From positions 310,001 through 374,000 of the forward strand of contig JAZIHH010000020.1 in assembly GCA_036678685.1 (NCBI GenBank): 64,000 nt of DNA, written 5' to 3'. Made by a program: the position numbers and the translations under genes. The stretch is from JAZIHH01 sp036678685. GTDB lineage: Bacteria > Bacillota > UBA4882 > UBA10575. Below are positions 1-7,832 of this stretch, piece by piece; within the stretch, counting starts at the first letter, position 1; each line of letters opens with the position of its first letter. Below the pieces are notes generated by a model. The model ran no database searches. It was not told the origin of the DNA and saw nothing but the letters and a program-made list of their open reading frames with translations.

Positions 1-2
1 TT

Positions 3-728
3 CGGAACCGGGGAAAATGGCTGCTTTTTTTTCTCCTTTTTTTTATCTTTCCCGTTGGTCAAGGATACACCGGCAAAACTGCTTTCGGTAAAGAACATCT
101 GCGTTACCAGGTGTATATCCGGGGAATTCCTGTAGGGGAGCAGTCTTTGCAGCTGGTGGGAGAGACGGTGTACGAGGGCTTTCCGGTCTACCACATTCAA
201 ATCACTTTACGGAGTTATGCCGCCATTTCCTTATTTTTCCGCTACCGAGAAGAAGGAATCTTGTATTTGGATAAAGAAGGTTTTTTCCCGCGTTATTCCT
301 GCCGGGTGATTGAAGAACAACGCAAAACCACAAAGGAAGAGAATTTGTTTTTTCCGGAAAAAGGGGAAATTATAAGCAGGATTACGCGTAACGGGGGAAC
401 AACCGAGTTCGTTTATTCTTCTCCGGAAGAACCTTGCCAGGAAAATCTTTCCCTCGTCTACTATCTGCGGACGCGCCCCTGGGAAAAAGGGAAAAATGCC
501 TTTTATTTTTTAACCCGCAGCGGACCGGTGAAAATCGACTATCATCACCTCGGTTCTGAAGAGGTGACCACCCCCTATAAAAAGCTGGCTGCGGATAAGG
601 TCGATGATCCGGTTTCCCGGATTACCGTCTGGATTTCCCGGGATCAGCAGGCCTATCCGGTAAAAATAAGGGCCGTGGAGGATTTTGGGACCATCGATTC
701 CCTGCTGGTTGGTGTGGACGGAAGGTGA
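3..728 (+). CDS. DUF3108-like secreted protein, 5' end outside the window
   Basis: The reading frame is open from base 3, so the true start lies before the window. The first visible residues (RNRGKWLLFFLLFFIFPVG) form the basic-hydrophobic core of a signal peptide, and the mature part opens with a strand pattern including IRGIPVGEQSLQL, which resembles the DUF3108 family of exported beta-rich proteins. The GTG at 111 is an internal codon and not the start. About 241 codons are visible. DUF3108 proteins are periplasmic or surface proteins of unknown function, common in bacteria with an outer membrane. The family call rests on pattern memory; the signal peptide and the upstream extension are read directly. 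Confidence 0.6.
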   Translation, partial: RNRGKWLLFFLLFFIFPVGQGYTGKTAFGKEHLRYQVYIRGIPVGEQSLQLVGETVYEGFPVYHIQITLRSYAAISLFFRYREEGILYLDKEGFFPRYSCRVIEEQRKTTKEENLFFPEKGEIISRITRNGGTTEFVYSSPEEPCQENLSLVYYLRTRPWEKGKNAFYFLTRSGPVKIDYHHLGSEEVTTPYKKLAADKVDDPVSRITVWISRDQQAYPVKIRAVEDFGTIDSLLVGVDGR

Positions 729-772
729 TTTCCCCCGTGTTTTCACCGTTGCTACCAGGGAGGAGGTAAAGG

Positions 773-1762
773 TTGAAAGTTTTGTTCGTCTGTACCGGAA
801 ATACCTGCCGGAGCCCGATGGCCGCCGCACTTTTTACGCAAATTCTCCGGCAACAGGGGAAGGACCCCGGCCGTTTCCAGGTGGTTTCCGCTGGTATTAA
901 TGCCCTGGACAATATGCCGGCTTCAGCGGAGGCGGTGGAAGTGATGCGCCGGGCCGGAATAGACCTTTCCGGCCACAGGGCGCAAAGACTGACGAAGGAG
1001 TTGGTGACGGCGGCGGATTTGGTGGTGACCATGACCCGACGCCATAAAGAAGCCGTCTTGGCGATGGCTCCCGAAGCCGGAAAGAAAGTTTTTACCCTCC
1101 GGGAACTGGCCTGGAAATCCCCGGCTGCCCGCCAGGGAATAAACGGCGACGCCCCGGGCGGGGAAGCGGCCGGTGAAAACCAGCGGGAACAGGGGGATAT
1201 TGCGGATCCCTTTGGTGGCGATATCGAGACTTATGAAACCTGTGCCCGCGAGATAAAGGAGTGTTTGCAGGCAATGGCAGAAATCATCGGCGATCAGAAG
1301 GTTAACATGCAAGGGGAAGAGAAACTGCGCGTCGCAGTGGCTTCCGATCACGCCGGTTTCCCTCTTAAAGAGGAAGTGGTCCGGTTTTTAAAGGACCGGG
1401 GCTTTGTTTATCATGATTTTGGCGTCTACATACCGGAAAGTGTTGACTACCCGGATCAAGCCGTCCTGGTAGCCCGGGAGGTTGCCGCCGGGAACTACGA
1501 CCGGGGCATTGTAATCTGCGGCACCGGGATTGGCGTTTCCATTGCCGCCAATAAAATACGGGGCATCAGGGCGGCGCTTTGTCACGACCCTTATTCGGCG
1601 CGTATGGCGCGGGCCCATAACGACAGTAATATTCTGACGATGGGCGCCCGGGTAATTGGCGTGGGACCGGCCCTGGAAATTGTCGAAGCTTTTCTGACCG
1701 CGGAGTTTCTAGGCGGCCGTCACCAGACAAGAGTGGATAAGATTAAGGCCTTGGAAAACTAA
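773..1762 (+). CDS. Fused low-molecular-weight protein-tyrosine phosphatase / ribose-5-phosphate isomerase B
   Basis: One open frame of 329 residues carries two enzymes. Residues 1-175 are a low-molecular-weight phosphotyrosine phosphatase: the P-loop C-T-G-N-T-C-R is at residues 7-13 and the acid-loop DPFG at 145-148. Residues about 184-329 are RpiB, which interconverts ribose-5-P and ribulose-5-P: SDHAG at 191-195, CGTG at 249-252 and the AHNDSN segment near 281. In Bacillus these are neighbouring separate genes (ywlE, ywlF). The start is TTG 773 after GGGAGGAGG (about 759-767). An ATG at 1307 with AGAAGG just upstream could give a free RpiB. The linker (about 115-142) is low-complexity. 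Next gene is 24 bp on, probably the same operon. Confidence 0.9.
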   Translation: MKVLFVCTGNTCRSPMAAALFTQILRQQGKDPGRFQVVSAGINALDNMPASAEAVEVMRRAGIDLSGHRAQRLTKELVTAADLVVTMTRRHKEAVLAMAPEAGKKVFTLRELAWKSPAARQGINGDAPGGEAAGENQREQGDIADPFGGDIETYETCAREIKECLQAMAEIIGDQKVNMQGEEKLRVAVASDHAGFPLKEEVVRFLKDRGFVYHDFGVYIPESVDYPDQAVLVAREVAAGNYDRGIVICGTGIGVSIAANKIRGIRAALCHDPYSARMARAHNDSNILTMGARVIGVGPALEIVEAFLTAEFLGGRHQTRVDKIKALEN

Positions 1763-1786
1763 GGGTTTGAAGGAAGGGCACTGGTT

Positions 1787-2854
1787 ATGAACTGGGTAAA
1801 GCTGACAACCGGATGGAATCTTCTTTTTCTGATGGGAGCCGGGTTTCTCCCGGTCTTCCTGGGTACCCCTTTCTGGATTAAACTTGGCAACAAATGGGGG
1901 TTGCTGGATTTACCCGGGACCAGAAAAAAACACTCTAAAGCGCTGCCGTTTTCCGGCGGTCTGGCGGTAAGTAGCGGTTTTTTCCTCGTTTTATTGCTGG
2001 CGGGCGGCCGCTCTTTCCCCTATTTACTGCCGATCTTGTCCGGAGGCCTGTTCATCCTGGGCCTCGGCTATCTGGATGACCGCCGTGATCTTTCGCCGGG
2101 GATCAAATTGGTCGGCCAGGCCGGAGTGGCCTTGTTAACCGCAGCTATGGGCCTGCGAATCAATTATTTGACCAACCCTTTTGGGGAAATGGTTTCTTTG
2201 GGATGGGTGAGTTATCCTTTGACCGTTCTTTGGCTGGTAGCCACGATCAATATGATCAACCTCATTGACGGGCTGGATGGACTGGCGACAGGTATCTGCC
2301 TGATTGCCGCCGCCAGCCTTTTGGTTATCGGCCTGGGTCTTCGCCAGGCAGCGGCGGCTTTTCTCTGTGCGTTGCTCATCGGTAACCTGGCCGGCTTCCT
2401 CCCCTACAATTTCCCCCCGGCCCGGATCTTTCTGGGCAATTCCGGCGCCTATTTCCTCGGCTATCTCCTGGGGGTAATCTCTGTCATCGGGGCTTTAAAA
2501 CTGCCAACTGTTTTGGCGCTGGCCGTACCGGTTTTCGCGATGGGGGTACCGTTTTTGGACACCTTATGGGCGATTTGGCGACGCTGGCGGCAGGGCGAAC
2601 CAATTACCGGCAGCGACCGGGATCATCTCCACCACCTCCTGGTCCTGGCCGGCGTCGGGGAAAAACAGGCGGTGCTGGCGATGTACGGGCTCAGTTTGTT
2701 GCTGGGGCTTGGTTCCATTTTTCTTTCCCGGGTGACGGTGCTGCTGGGTGCTTTCATTCTTTTGCTCGGCATGATCAGTTTATTTTTCAGTTTTCGCGGC
2801 CTGCGGCAGATCCAGAGCGCGGTGCGGGAAAAGACCGGGCGGAGGAGCGGGTAG
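1787..2854 (+). CDS. Undecaprenyl-phosphate sugar-1-phosphate transferase (TagO/WecA, MraY family)
   Basis: The 355-residue protein is a polytopic membrane enzyme that would transfer a HexNAc-1-phosphate from a UDP-sugar to undecaprenyl phosphate, the first step of teichoic acid, O-antigen or other wall polysaccharide assembly. Family motifs are visible in order: the early KKHSKALPFSGG segment, GLGYLDDRRDLSP with the paired Asp, NMINLIDGLDGLATG, LGNSGAYFLGY and the HLHHLL histidine motif near residue 285. About ten membrane helices are evident. It follows the phosphatase/RpiB gene and precedes the AtpZ-like gene. The sugar is not determined; TagO (GlcNAc) is most usual in Firmicutes. Start ATG 1787 follows GAAGG. 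Confidence 0.88.
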   Translation: MNWVKLTTGWNLLFLMGAGFLPVFLGTPFWIKLGNKWGLLDLPGTRKKHSKALPFSGGLAVSSGFFLVLLLAGGRSFPYLLPILSGGLFILGLGYLDDRRDLSPGIKLVGQAGVALLTAAMGLRINYLTNPFGEMVSLGWVSYPLTVLWLVATINMINLIDGLDGLATGICLIAAASLLVIGLGLRQAAAAFLCALLIGNLAGFLPYNFPPARIFLGNSGAYFLGYLLGVISVIGALKLPTVLALAVPVFAMGVPFLDTLWAIWRRWRQGEPITGSDRDHLHHLLVLAGVGEKQAVLAMYGLSLLLGLGSIFLSRVTVLLGAFILLLGMISLFFSFRGLRQIQSAVREKTGRRSG

Positions 2855-2911
2855 GAGAAAGAACCGGGGCTCTTCCGGTTCTGCGCACGGGGAAAGGGGG
2901 AGGGGAGAGGA

Positions 2912-3154
2912 ATGGCGGCCTTTGACCGGAAATTGTTGAGTTTTTTGCGCCGGCTCTCCGAGTACAGCGGCCTCACGTTGCGGCCGGCTGTAGGGGTGCT
3001 GGCCGGTTTTTTTGCCGGCCGGTACTTGGATACGCAGTGGGGAACAGAACCGCTTTTGGCCGTGGCCGGGGTACTGGTGGGACTGGCCCTTGGTCTGTTT
3101 ACTCTGTACTGTGAAGCGGTAAAAGTGGTAAAAAAGGGAAAGACGGAAAAATAA
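2912..3154 (+). CDS. AtpZ/AtpI-like small membrane protein
   Basis: This 80-residue protein has a short basic N-terminus and two membrane helices (about 22-38 and 46-65) with the GxFAGxxLD turn typical of the AtpZ/AtpI family. In other bacteria these proteins are encoded first in the F1Fo ATP synthase operon and help assemble its c-ring or carry Mg2+/Ca2+. Here no F-type subunit follows; the next gene is a membrane pyrophosphatase. Start ATG 2912 follows GGAGGGGAGAGG. Family assignment comes from size, topology and motif and is fairly secure; the function in this setting is inference. Confidence 0.7.
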   Translation: MAAFDRKLLSFLRRLSEYSGLTLRPAVGVLAGFFAGRYLDTQWGTEPLLAVAGVLVGLALGLFTLYCEAVKVVKKGKTEK

Positions 3155-3295
3155 CCGGTTTTCGTCGGTTATGGGATAAAAAAAGACTTTATTGAAATCT
3201 TTGTTAATTGAAAAGGATTTTTGTCAGATTTACCGAAATTGAGAAAATCAATGGACAGACCATAGTTTTCCAAAAACAGGGGGGTTTTATCGACG

Positions 3296-5428
3296 ATGGT
3301 TAATGACGGACTGGCTAATTTTTTATACTTTTTAGTCCCTGTCGGTGCTGTGCTGGCAATTCTCATCGCCGGTTATTTTTATAAGTATATAACCGGTCAT
3401 TCCGAGGGCACGGATAAAATGAAGGAACTGGCCGATGCCATACGCATCGGGGCCAGGGCCTATCTCCGCCGTCAGTACCAGGCGGTGGCCATCTTTTTTG
3501 CGGTTATGTTTCTGATACTCCTGACGTTCTCTTTTGTCAAGGACAGTTATAACCGCCCGATGGTTTCACCTTTTGTACCTTTTGCTTTCCTTACCGGCGG
3601 TTTCTTTTCCGGGTTGGCCGGATTTATCGGTATGACCACGGCCACCACGGCCAACAGCCGGACCGCCAATGCCGCCCGGAACAGCTTGAACAACGCCCTC
3701 CGGCTGGCTTTCCGGAGCGGCGCGGTTATGGGCTTGGTTGTGGTCGGTTTGGGCCTCTTCTGCCTCAGCGGCTGGTATTTTATTTTACGGGCGTTAGGGA
3801 GAGATCTTCCGGAAATCAGTAACGTCATCTTGAACTTCAGTATGGGCGCCAGCTCCATGGCTCTCTTTGCCAGAGTGGGCGGGGGTATTTATACCAAAGC
3901 GGCCGACGTCGGCGCCGATCTGGTCGGAAAGGTTGAAGCCGGCATTCCGGAAGACGATCCGCGGAACCCGGCGGTGATTGCCGATAACGTCGGCGACAAT
4001 GTCGGCGATGTTGCCGGGATGGGCGCCGATCTCTATGAATCCTATGTAGGGTCCATCGTCGCCACCTCGCTTTTGGCCATGGTGGCTTTCCCCGGTCATC
4101 TGCAGGTAAGAGGGTTCATGCTCCCCTTTGTTCTGGCGGTTTTAGGGATCTTCGCTTCGATCATCGGCTCCTATTTTGTCCGGATCGAAGAAAAAGAAGA
4201 AAAAGAGGAGCAGGGGGTTCTCTTGAGAGCCTTGCGGCGCGGCGTGAATGCCGCAGCGGCCTTGACGGCGGTCGGCTCCTTTTTTGTCATCCGTTGGCTT
4301 ATGGGCATGGAGTATACCGGAATTTACTTTGCGATCCTGGGCGGATTGGCCGCCGGGCTTCTCATCGGATTATTCTCGGAATATTACACTTCCACCGAGT
4401 ACAAACCCACCAGGCAGGTGGCGGAAACCGCCGCTACCGGCCCGGCCACGGTGATTATCGGCGGGTTGTCAACAGGGATGATTTCCACTGCTTTACCGGT
4501 TTTGGTAGTGGCCATAGTGACTTTTATCAGCTATTATGTGACAGGCCGGGGTGATTTCCAACTTGGCCTGTACGGGATTGCCATCTCCGCGGTGGGAATG
4601 CTTTCCACCCTTGGAATTACCCTGGCCACGGATGCTTACGGGCCGGTGGCGGATAATGCGGGCGGCATTGCCGAGATGGCGGGTCTCCCGCCGGAAGTCA
4701 GGCGCCGGACCGATGCCCTTGACGCCTTGGGGAACACCACCGCGGCTACGGGTAAAGGATTTGCCATTGGGTCGGCCGCTTTGACGGCGCTGGCGTTAAT
4801 TGTCGCCTATACCCAGCAGGTGGAGATGATTGATCCCTTTTTCCGTTTTGATCTGCGCCTCACCAATCCCCAGGTCTTGATTGGCGTGATGATCGGCGCC
4901 ATGCTGCCGTTTATCTTTTGTTCCATGACCATGCAGGCGGTAGGGCGCGCCGCCCAGAAGATTGTACTGGAAGTGCGCCGTCAGTTTAAGGAGATTAGCG
5001 GTTTGATGGAAGGAAAGGCCAAACCGGATTATGCCCGCTGTGTGGGTATATCTGCCCAGGCCGCCCAGGCGGAAATGATCGGACCGGCTTTGCTTGCCGT
5101 AGTGGCGCCGATTATTGTTGGGTTGTTGTTGGGAGTCAACGGGGTAACCGGTTTGCTGGCCGGGATTACGGTAACCGGTTTCACGATCGCGATCATGATG
5201 GCCAACGCCGGCGGCAGCTGGGATAATGCGAAAAAATATATTGAAGAGGGGAATTTGGGCGGAAAAGGTTCCGATGCGCACAAAGCGGCGGTGGTCGGCG
5301 ATACGGTCGGCGATCCTTTCAAGGATACCGCCGGGCCTTCACTTAATATCTTAATCAAGTTGACCTCTATCGTTTCCTTGGTTTTTGCCGCTTTCATCAT
5401 CGCCAATTCCCTGGCCAATTTCTTCTAA
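3296..5428 (+). CDS. hppA: K+-dependent, probably sodium-translocating membrane pyrophosphatase
   Basis: A 710-residue integral membrane pyrophosphatase that couples PPi hydrolysis to cation export. The catalytic DVGADLVGKVE is at 204-214, the DNVGDNVGDVAG Asp cluster around 230-241, DAYGPVADNAGG near 446-457 and the C-terminal GDTVGDPFKDT motif. The pair A483/G486 in GNTTAATGKG matches the K+-dependent subgroup (K+-independent enzymes have Lys/Thr there). In GMGADLYESY, D245 and E248 are spaced as in Na+-pumping enzymes such as the Thermotoga one; plant-type H+ pumps place this Glu further on. Na+ rather than H+ transport is therefore favoured but unproven. Start ATG 3296 follows GGGGGG. A strong terminator follows. 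Confidence 0.95.
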   Translation: MVNDGLANFLYFLVPVGAVLAILIAGYFYKYITGHSEGTDKMKELADAIRIGARAYLRRQYQAVAIFFAVMFLILLTFSFVKDSYNRPMVSPFVPFAFLTGGFFSGLAGFIGMTTATTANSRTANAARNSLNNALRLAFRSGAVMGLVVVGLGLFCLSGWYFILRALGRDLPEISNVILNFSMGASSMALFARVGGGIYTKAADVGADLVGKVEAGIPEDDPRNPAVIADNVGDNVGDVAGMGADLYESYVGSIVATSLLAMVAFPGHLQVRGFMLPFVLAVLGIFASIIGSYFVRIEEKEEKEEQGVLLRALRRGVNAAAALTAVGSFFVIRWLMGMEYTGIYFAILGGLAAGLLIGLFSEYYTSTEYKPTRQVAETAATGPATVIIGGLSTGMISTALPVLVVAIVTFISYYVTGRGDFQLGLYGIAISAVGMLSTLGITLATDAYGPVADNAGGIAEMAGLPPEVRRRTDALDALGNTTAATGKGFAIGSAALTALALIVAYTQQVEMIDPFFRFDLRLTNPQVLIGVMIGAMLPFIFCSMTMQAVGRAAQKIVLEVRRQFKEISGLMEGKAKPDYARCVGISAQAAQAEMIGPALLAVVAPIIVGLLLGVNGVTGLLAGITVTGFTIAIMMANAGGSWDNAKKYIEEGNLGGKGSDAHKAAVVGDTVGDPFKDTAGPSLNILIKLTSIVSLVFAAFIIANSLANFF

Positions 5429-5447
5429 GAAAAGACCGGAAAGACCA

Positions 5448-5482
5448 CAACCCCGGGCTTGGCCGCCCGGGGTTGTTTTTTT
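5448..5482 (+). terminator. Rho-independent terminator after hppA
   Basis: An 11-bp perfect stem (arms 5448-5458 and 5465-5475) with a 6-nt loop is followed by seven T residues. It lies 20 bp after the hppA stop and before the convergent degV gene. Confidence 0.93.
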
Positions 5483-5507
5483 CCTTGCTCTGTATTAGTC
5501 CTTTGTC

Positions 5508-6350
5508 CTAGTCTTTGGCGACAAATAAGATCCCGACTGTTCCGGGGCCGCAATGGCTCGAAATTACCGCCCCGGCCTTGGTGACCACCACTTCTTTGGC
5601 CAGTCCCATCCCGCGCAAGGTTTCCGCGATCTCCTCTGCTTGCTCCCCGGCGTCGCAATGAGTCACCGCGATCATGCGGGGATCGATCTTGTCCGGTTCC
5701 TCGGTTGCCCACTCAATCAATCTCTTAATTGCCTTGCGTTGTCCCCGGATCTTTTCCGCCGCATACAATTTCCCTTCAGCCATGGCGATCCGGGGGTGGA
5801 TATTCAGGACATTTCCGACCAGTGCCTGGGTTTTTGACAGCCTGCCTCCCTTGTATAAATAGTCAAGGGAATCAACAATAAAGGACACCCTGACCCGCGG
5901 CACCATCTTCCGCAGTTCTTCCGCGGTCCGGGCCAGGGTCATGCCGCCCTCGATCATTTCCGCGGCGTGGACGCATAAGAGGCCTATCCCCATGGAAAGG
6001 CTGTAGGAGTCGACCACTTCAATGGGAGCGCCGGGGAATTCCTTTTGGGCAATCAGGGCGGAACTGACCGTTCCGGATATGGTGGATCCGATCCCGATAA
6101 ATAAAATTTCCCGGCCTTCGTCCAGGAAGCGCCGGTAAAATTCAATAAAATCAGCCGGACTCGGCTGTGCGGTACGGGGGAAAACATCGGTGGATTTAAG
6201 TTTTTGCCAGAATTCTTCGTAGGTGAAGTCAACCCCGTCCCGGAAGCACTCCTCGCCAAAAAAAACATAGAGCGGGATCTTCTCAATCTTGTAACGCGCA
6301 ATGAGTTCAGGAGAAAGGTCCGCCGTGGAATCGGTTAAAATTTTAATCAT
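5508..6350 (-). CDS. DegV family fatty-acid-binding protein
   Basis: The 280-residue protein begins with MIKILTDSTADLSPEL, the standard DegV opening, and carries GIGSTISGTVSSA and DSYSLSMGIGLL, the segments that line the lipid pocket. DegV proteins bind a long-chain fatty acid; relatives (FakB) present it to the kinase FakA for phospholipid synthesis. No fakA is in the window, so whether this copy works as a FakB is open. It is a single gene, convergent with hppA. Start ATG 6350 follows a purine-rich GGGAGGG. Confidence 0.92.
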   Translation of the reverse strand: MIKILTDSTADLSPELIARYKIEKIPLYVFFGEECFRDGVDFTYEEFWQKLKSTDVFPRTAQPSPADFIEFYRRFLDEGREILFIGIGSTISGTVSSALIAQKEFPGAPIEVVDSYSLSMGIGLLCVHAAEMIEGGMTLARTAEELRKMVPRVRVSFIVDSLDYLYKGGRLSKTQALVGNVLNIHPRIAMAEGKLYAAEKIRGQRKAIKRLIEWATEEPDKIDPRMIAVTHCDAGEQAEEIAETLRGMGLAKEVVVTKAGAVISSHCGPGTVGILFVAKD

Positions 6351-6513
6351 GCCAAAACCCTCCCTTTGCAGTAATAAATTCGCTTATTAACCGGTTTTTC
6401 CTTCCGGCCGTAGCCGGGAATAACCAGACCTTTTCCTCACTTTTACAGGTCCACTTTTATGGTTGACGGGGACAAAATTTGCCTCCCCACTTGACTTAGC
6501 CCCGGGATTAGTG

Positions 6514-6543
6514 TTGGACAAATGCCGGAGAATAAGATATAAT
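6514..6543 (+). promoter_or_regulatory. Sigma-A-type promoter for the dehydrogenase/B12 operon
   Basis: TTGGAC at 6514-6519, an 18-bp spacer and a perfect TATAAT at 6538-6543. The leader from here to the start codon is about 160 nt and AT-rich, with no motif I can assign to a known riboswitch; a small inverted repeat (ATGTT/AACAT near 6620-6637) is visible. The rest of the 6351-6704 gap holds nothing else recognisable. Confidence 0.6.
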
Positions 6544-6707
6544 TTTTTATGTCAAAAAAAAAGAGAAATTTCCCCCGGCCGAACCTGGCGAACGGGTTTT
6601 TTACTTTAATTGCAGAACTATGTTTATTAAGAACATAATAGAGCAGCCGGCGGGGTAATTTTAAACTAAAGTTTTCTTCTGTACACTCGGAAAGGGGTGG
6701 ATCTTTG

Positions 6708-7832
6708 ATGGGAAAGACACCGGCGGACGTAAAAACAAGCCCGACCTTTTGTGTGCTGGGAGCCGGACACGGTGGAATGGCCATGGCCGGACATCTGGGG
6801 CTTATGGGTTACAAAGTAAACCTGTATAACCGTTCCGACGAGCGTATTGACCCGATCAGGTTTACGGGGGGAATCGAGTTGTCCGGGATGGTCGAGGGTT
6901 TTGGCCGGATTAATTTGGCCACCGCCGATATTGAAGAAGCCCTGGACGGAGTAGACATCTTGATGGTGGTTGTTCCGGCCAACGGGCACCGTTTCATTGC
7001 CGAGCAGGTAGCCCCCTTTTTACGGGACGGACAGATTATCCTCTTGAACCCGGGCCGGACCGGTGGCGCCCTGGAAGTATACAGCGTTTTCCGGGAAAAA
7101 AAAGTCAAAGCGGATGTTATTATCGGCGAGACGCAGACCCTTCTTTACGCCAGCAGAAGTATTAACCCGGCCCAGGTGCGAATTTTTGGGATAAAGAATA
7201 CGATCCCGGTGGCGGCCTTACCGGGACAGAAAACGGCGGAACTGGTTAAAATTTTGCGTGCGGTTTATCCTCAGTTTATCCCCGGGGACAACGTTTTAAA
7301 AACCAGTCTGAACAATATCGGGGCCGTGTTCCATCCGGCCTTAACGGTCTTAAATGCCGCCCGGATCGAGTCGACCAGGGGAGAATTCCAATTTTACATG
7401 GAAGGAATTACCCCGTCGGTCGCCAACGTCCTGGAAGCCGTGGACGAGGAAAGAGTGGCCGTAGCGGCGGCCTTGGGAATTAGAGGCATGTCGGCCCGCG
7501 AATGGCTTTATATGGCCTATGACGCCCCCGGCCGCACCCTGTACGAGGCGATTCAGAACAATCACGGCTACAAGGGGATCAATGCTCCGGCCATCATTGA
7601 TCACCGGTACCTTTGGGAGGATGTGCCGATGAGCCTGGTTCCCATTGCCTCCCTCGGCGATCATTTGGATGTGCCCACGCCGACCATAAAGAATATTATT
7701 CACTTGGCGTCTTTGCTGACTAAAACCGATTACTGGAGTATGGGGCGGACCGTGGAAAAAATGGGGCTGGCCGGTCTTTCCGTAGCGCAAATCCGCCGCC
7801 TGGCGCTGGAAGGAGAAATCAACAGTGGCTAA
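6708..7832 (+). CDS. NAD(P)-dependent octopine/nopaline dehydrogenase-like enzyme
   Basis: A roughly 374-residue oxidoreductase. The N-terminal Rossmann fold has FCVLGAGHGGMAMAGHL (GxGxxG, about residues 14-30); the C-terminal helical domain has SLNNIGAVFHPALTVLNAARIE, the histidine-containing signature of octopine/nopaline/opine dehydrogenases. The family reductively joins an amino acid to a 2-oxo acid, or runs in reverse, with NAD(P)H. The substrate cannot be read. TTG 6705 and ATG 6708 are both possible starts; ATG 6708 after AAAGGGG is preferred. It overlaps the next gene by 8 bp, so the two are surely co-translated and probably act in one pathway. Confidence 0.82.
   Translation: MGKTPADVKTSPTFCVLGAGHGGMAMAGHLGLMGYKVNLYNRSDERIDPIRFTGGIELSGMVEGFGRINLATADIEEALDGVDILMVVVPANGHRFIAEQVAPFLRDGQIILLNPGRTGGALEVYSVFREKKVKADVIIGETQTLLYASRSINPAQVRIFGIKNTIPVAALPGQKTAELVKILRAVYPQFIPGDNVLKTSLNNIGAVFHPALTVLNAARIESTRGEFQFYMEGITPSVANVLEAVDEERVAVAAALGIRGMSAREWLYMAYDAPGRTLYEAIQNNHGYKGINAPAIIDHRYLWEDVPMSLVPIASLGDHLDVPTPTIKNIIHLASLLTKTDYWSMGRTVEKMGLAGLSVAQIRRLALEGEINSG

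Noticed and set aside
3151..3172. ATAACCG/CGGTTAT hairpin as a terminator of the atpZ-like gene
   Set aside because: No T tract follows on the plus strand; a few T residues follow only in the minus direction, where no gene is present.
6544..6704. Cobalamin riboswitch before the B12-protein operon
   Set aside because: No B12-box (GCCACTG-like) or matching arms were found in the 160-nt leader.
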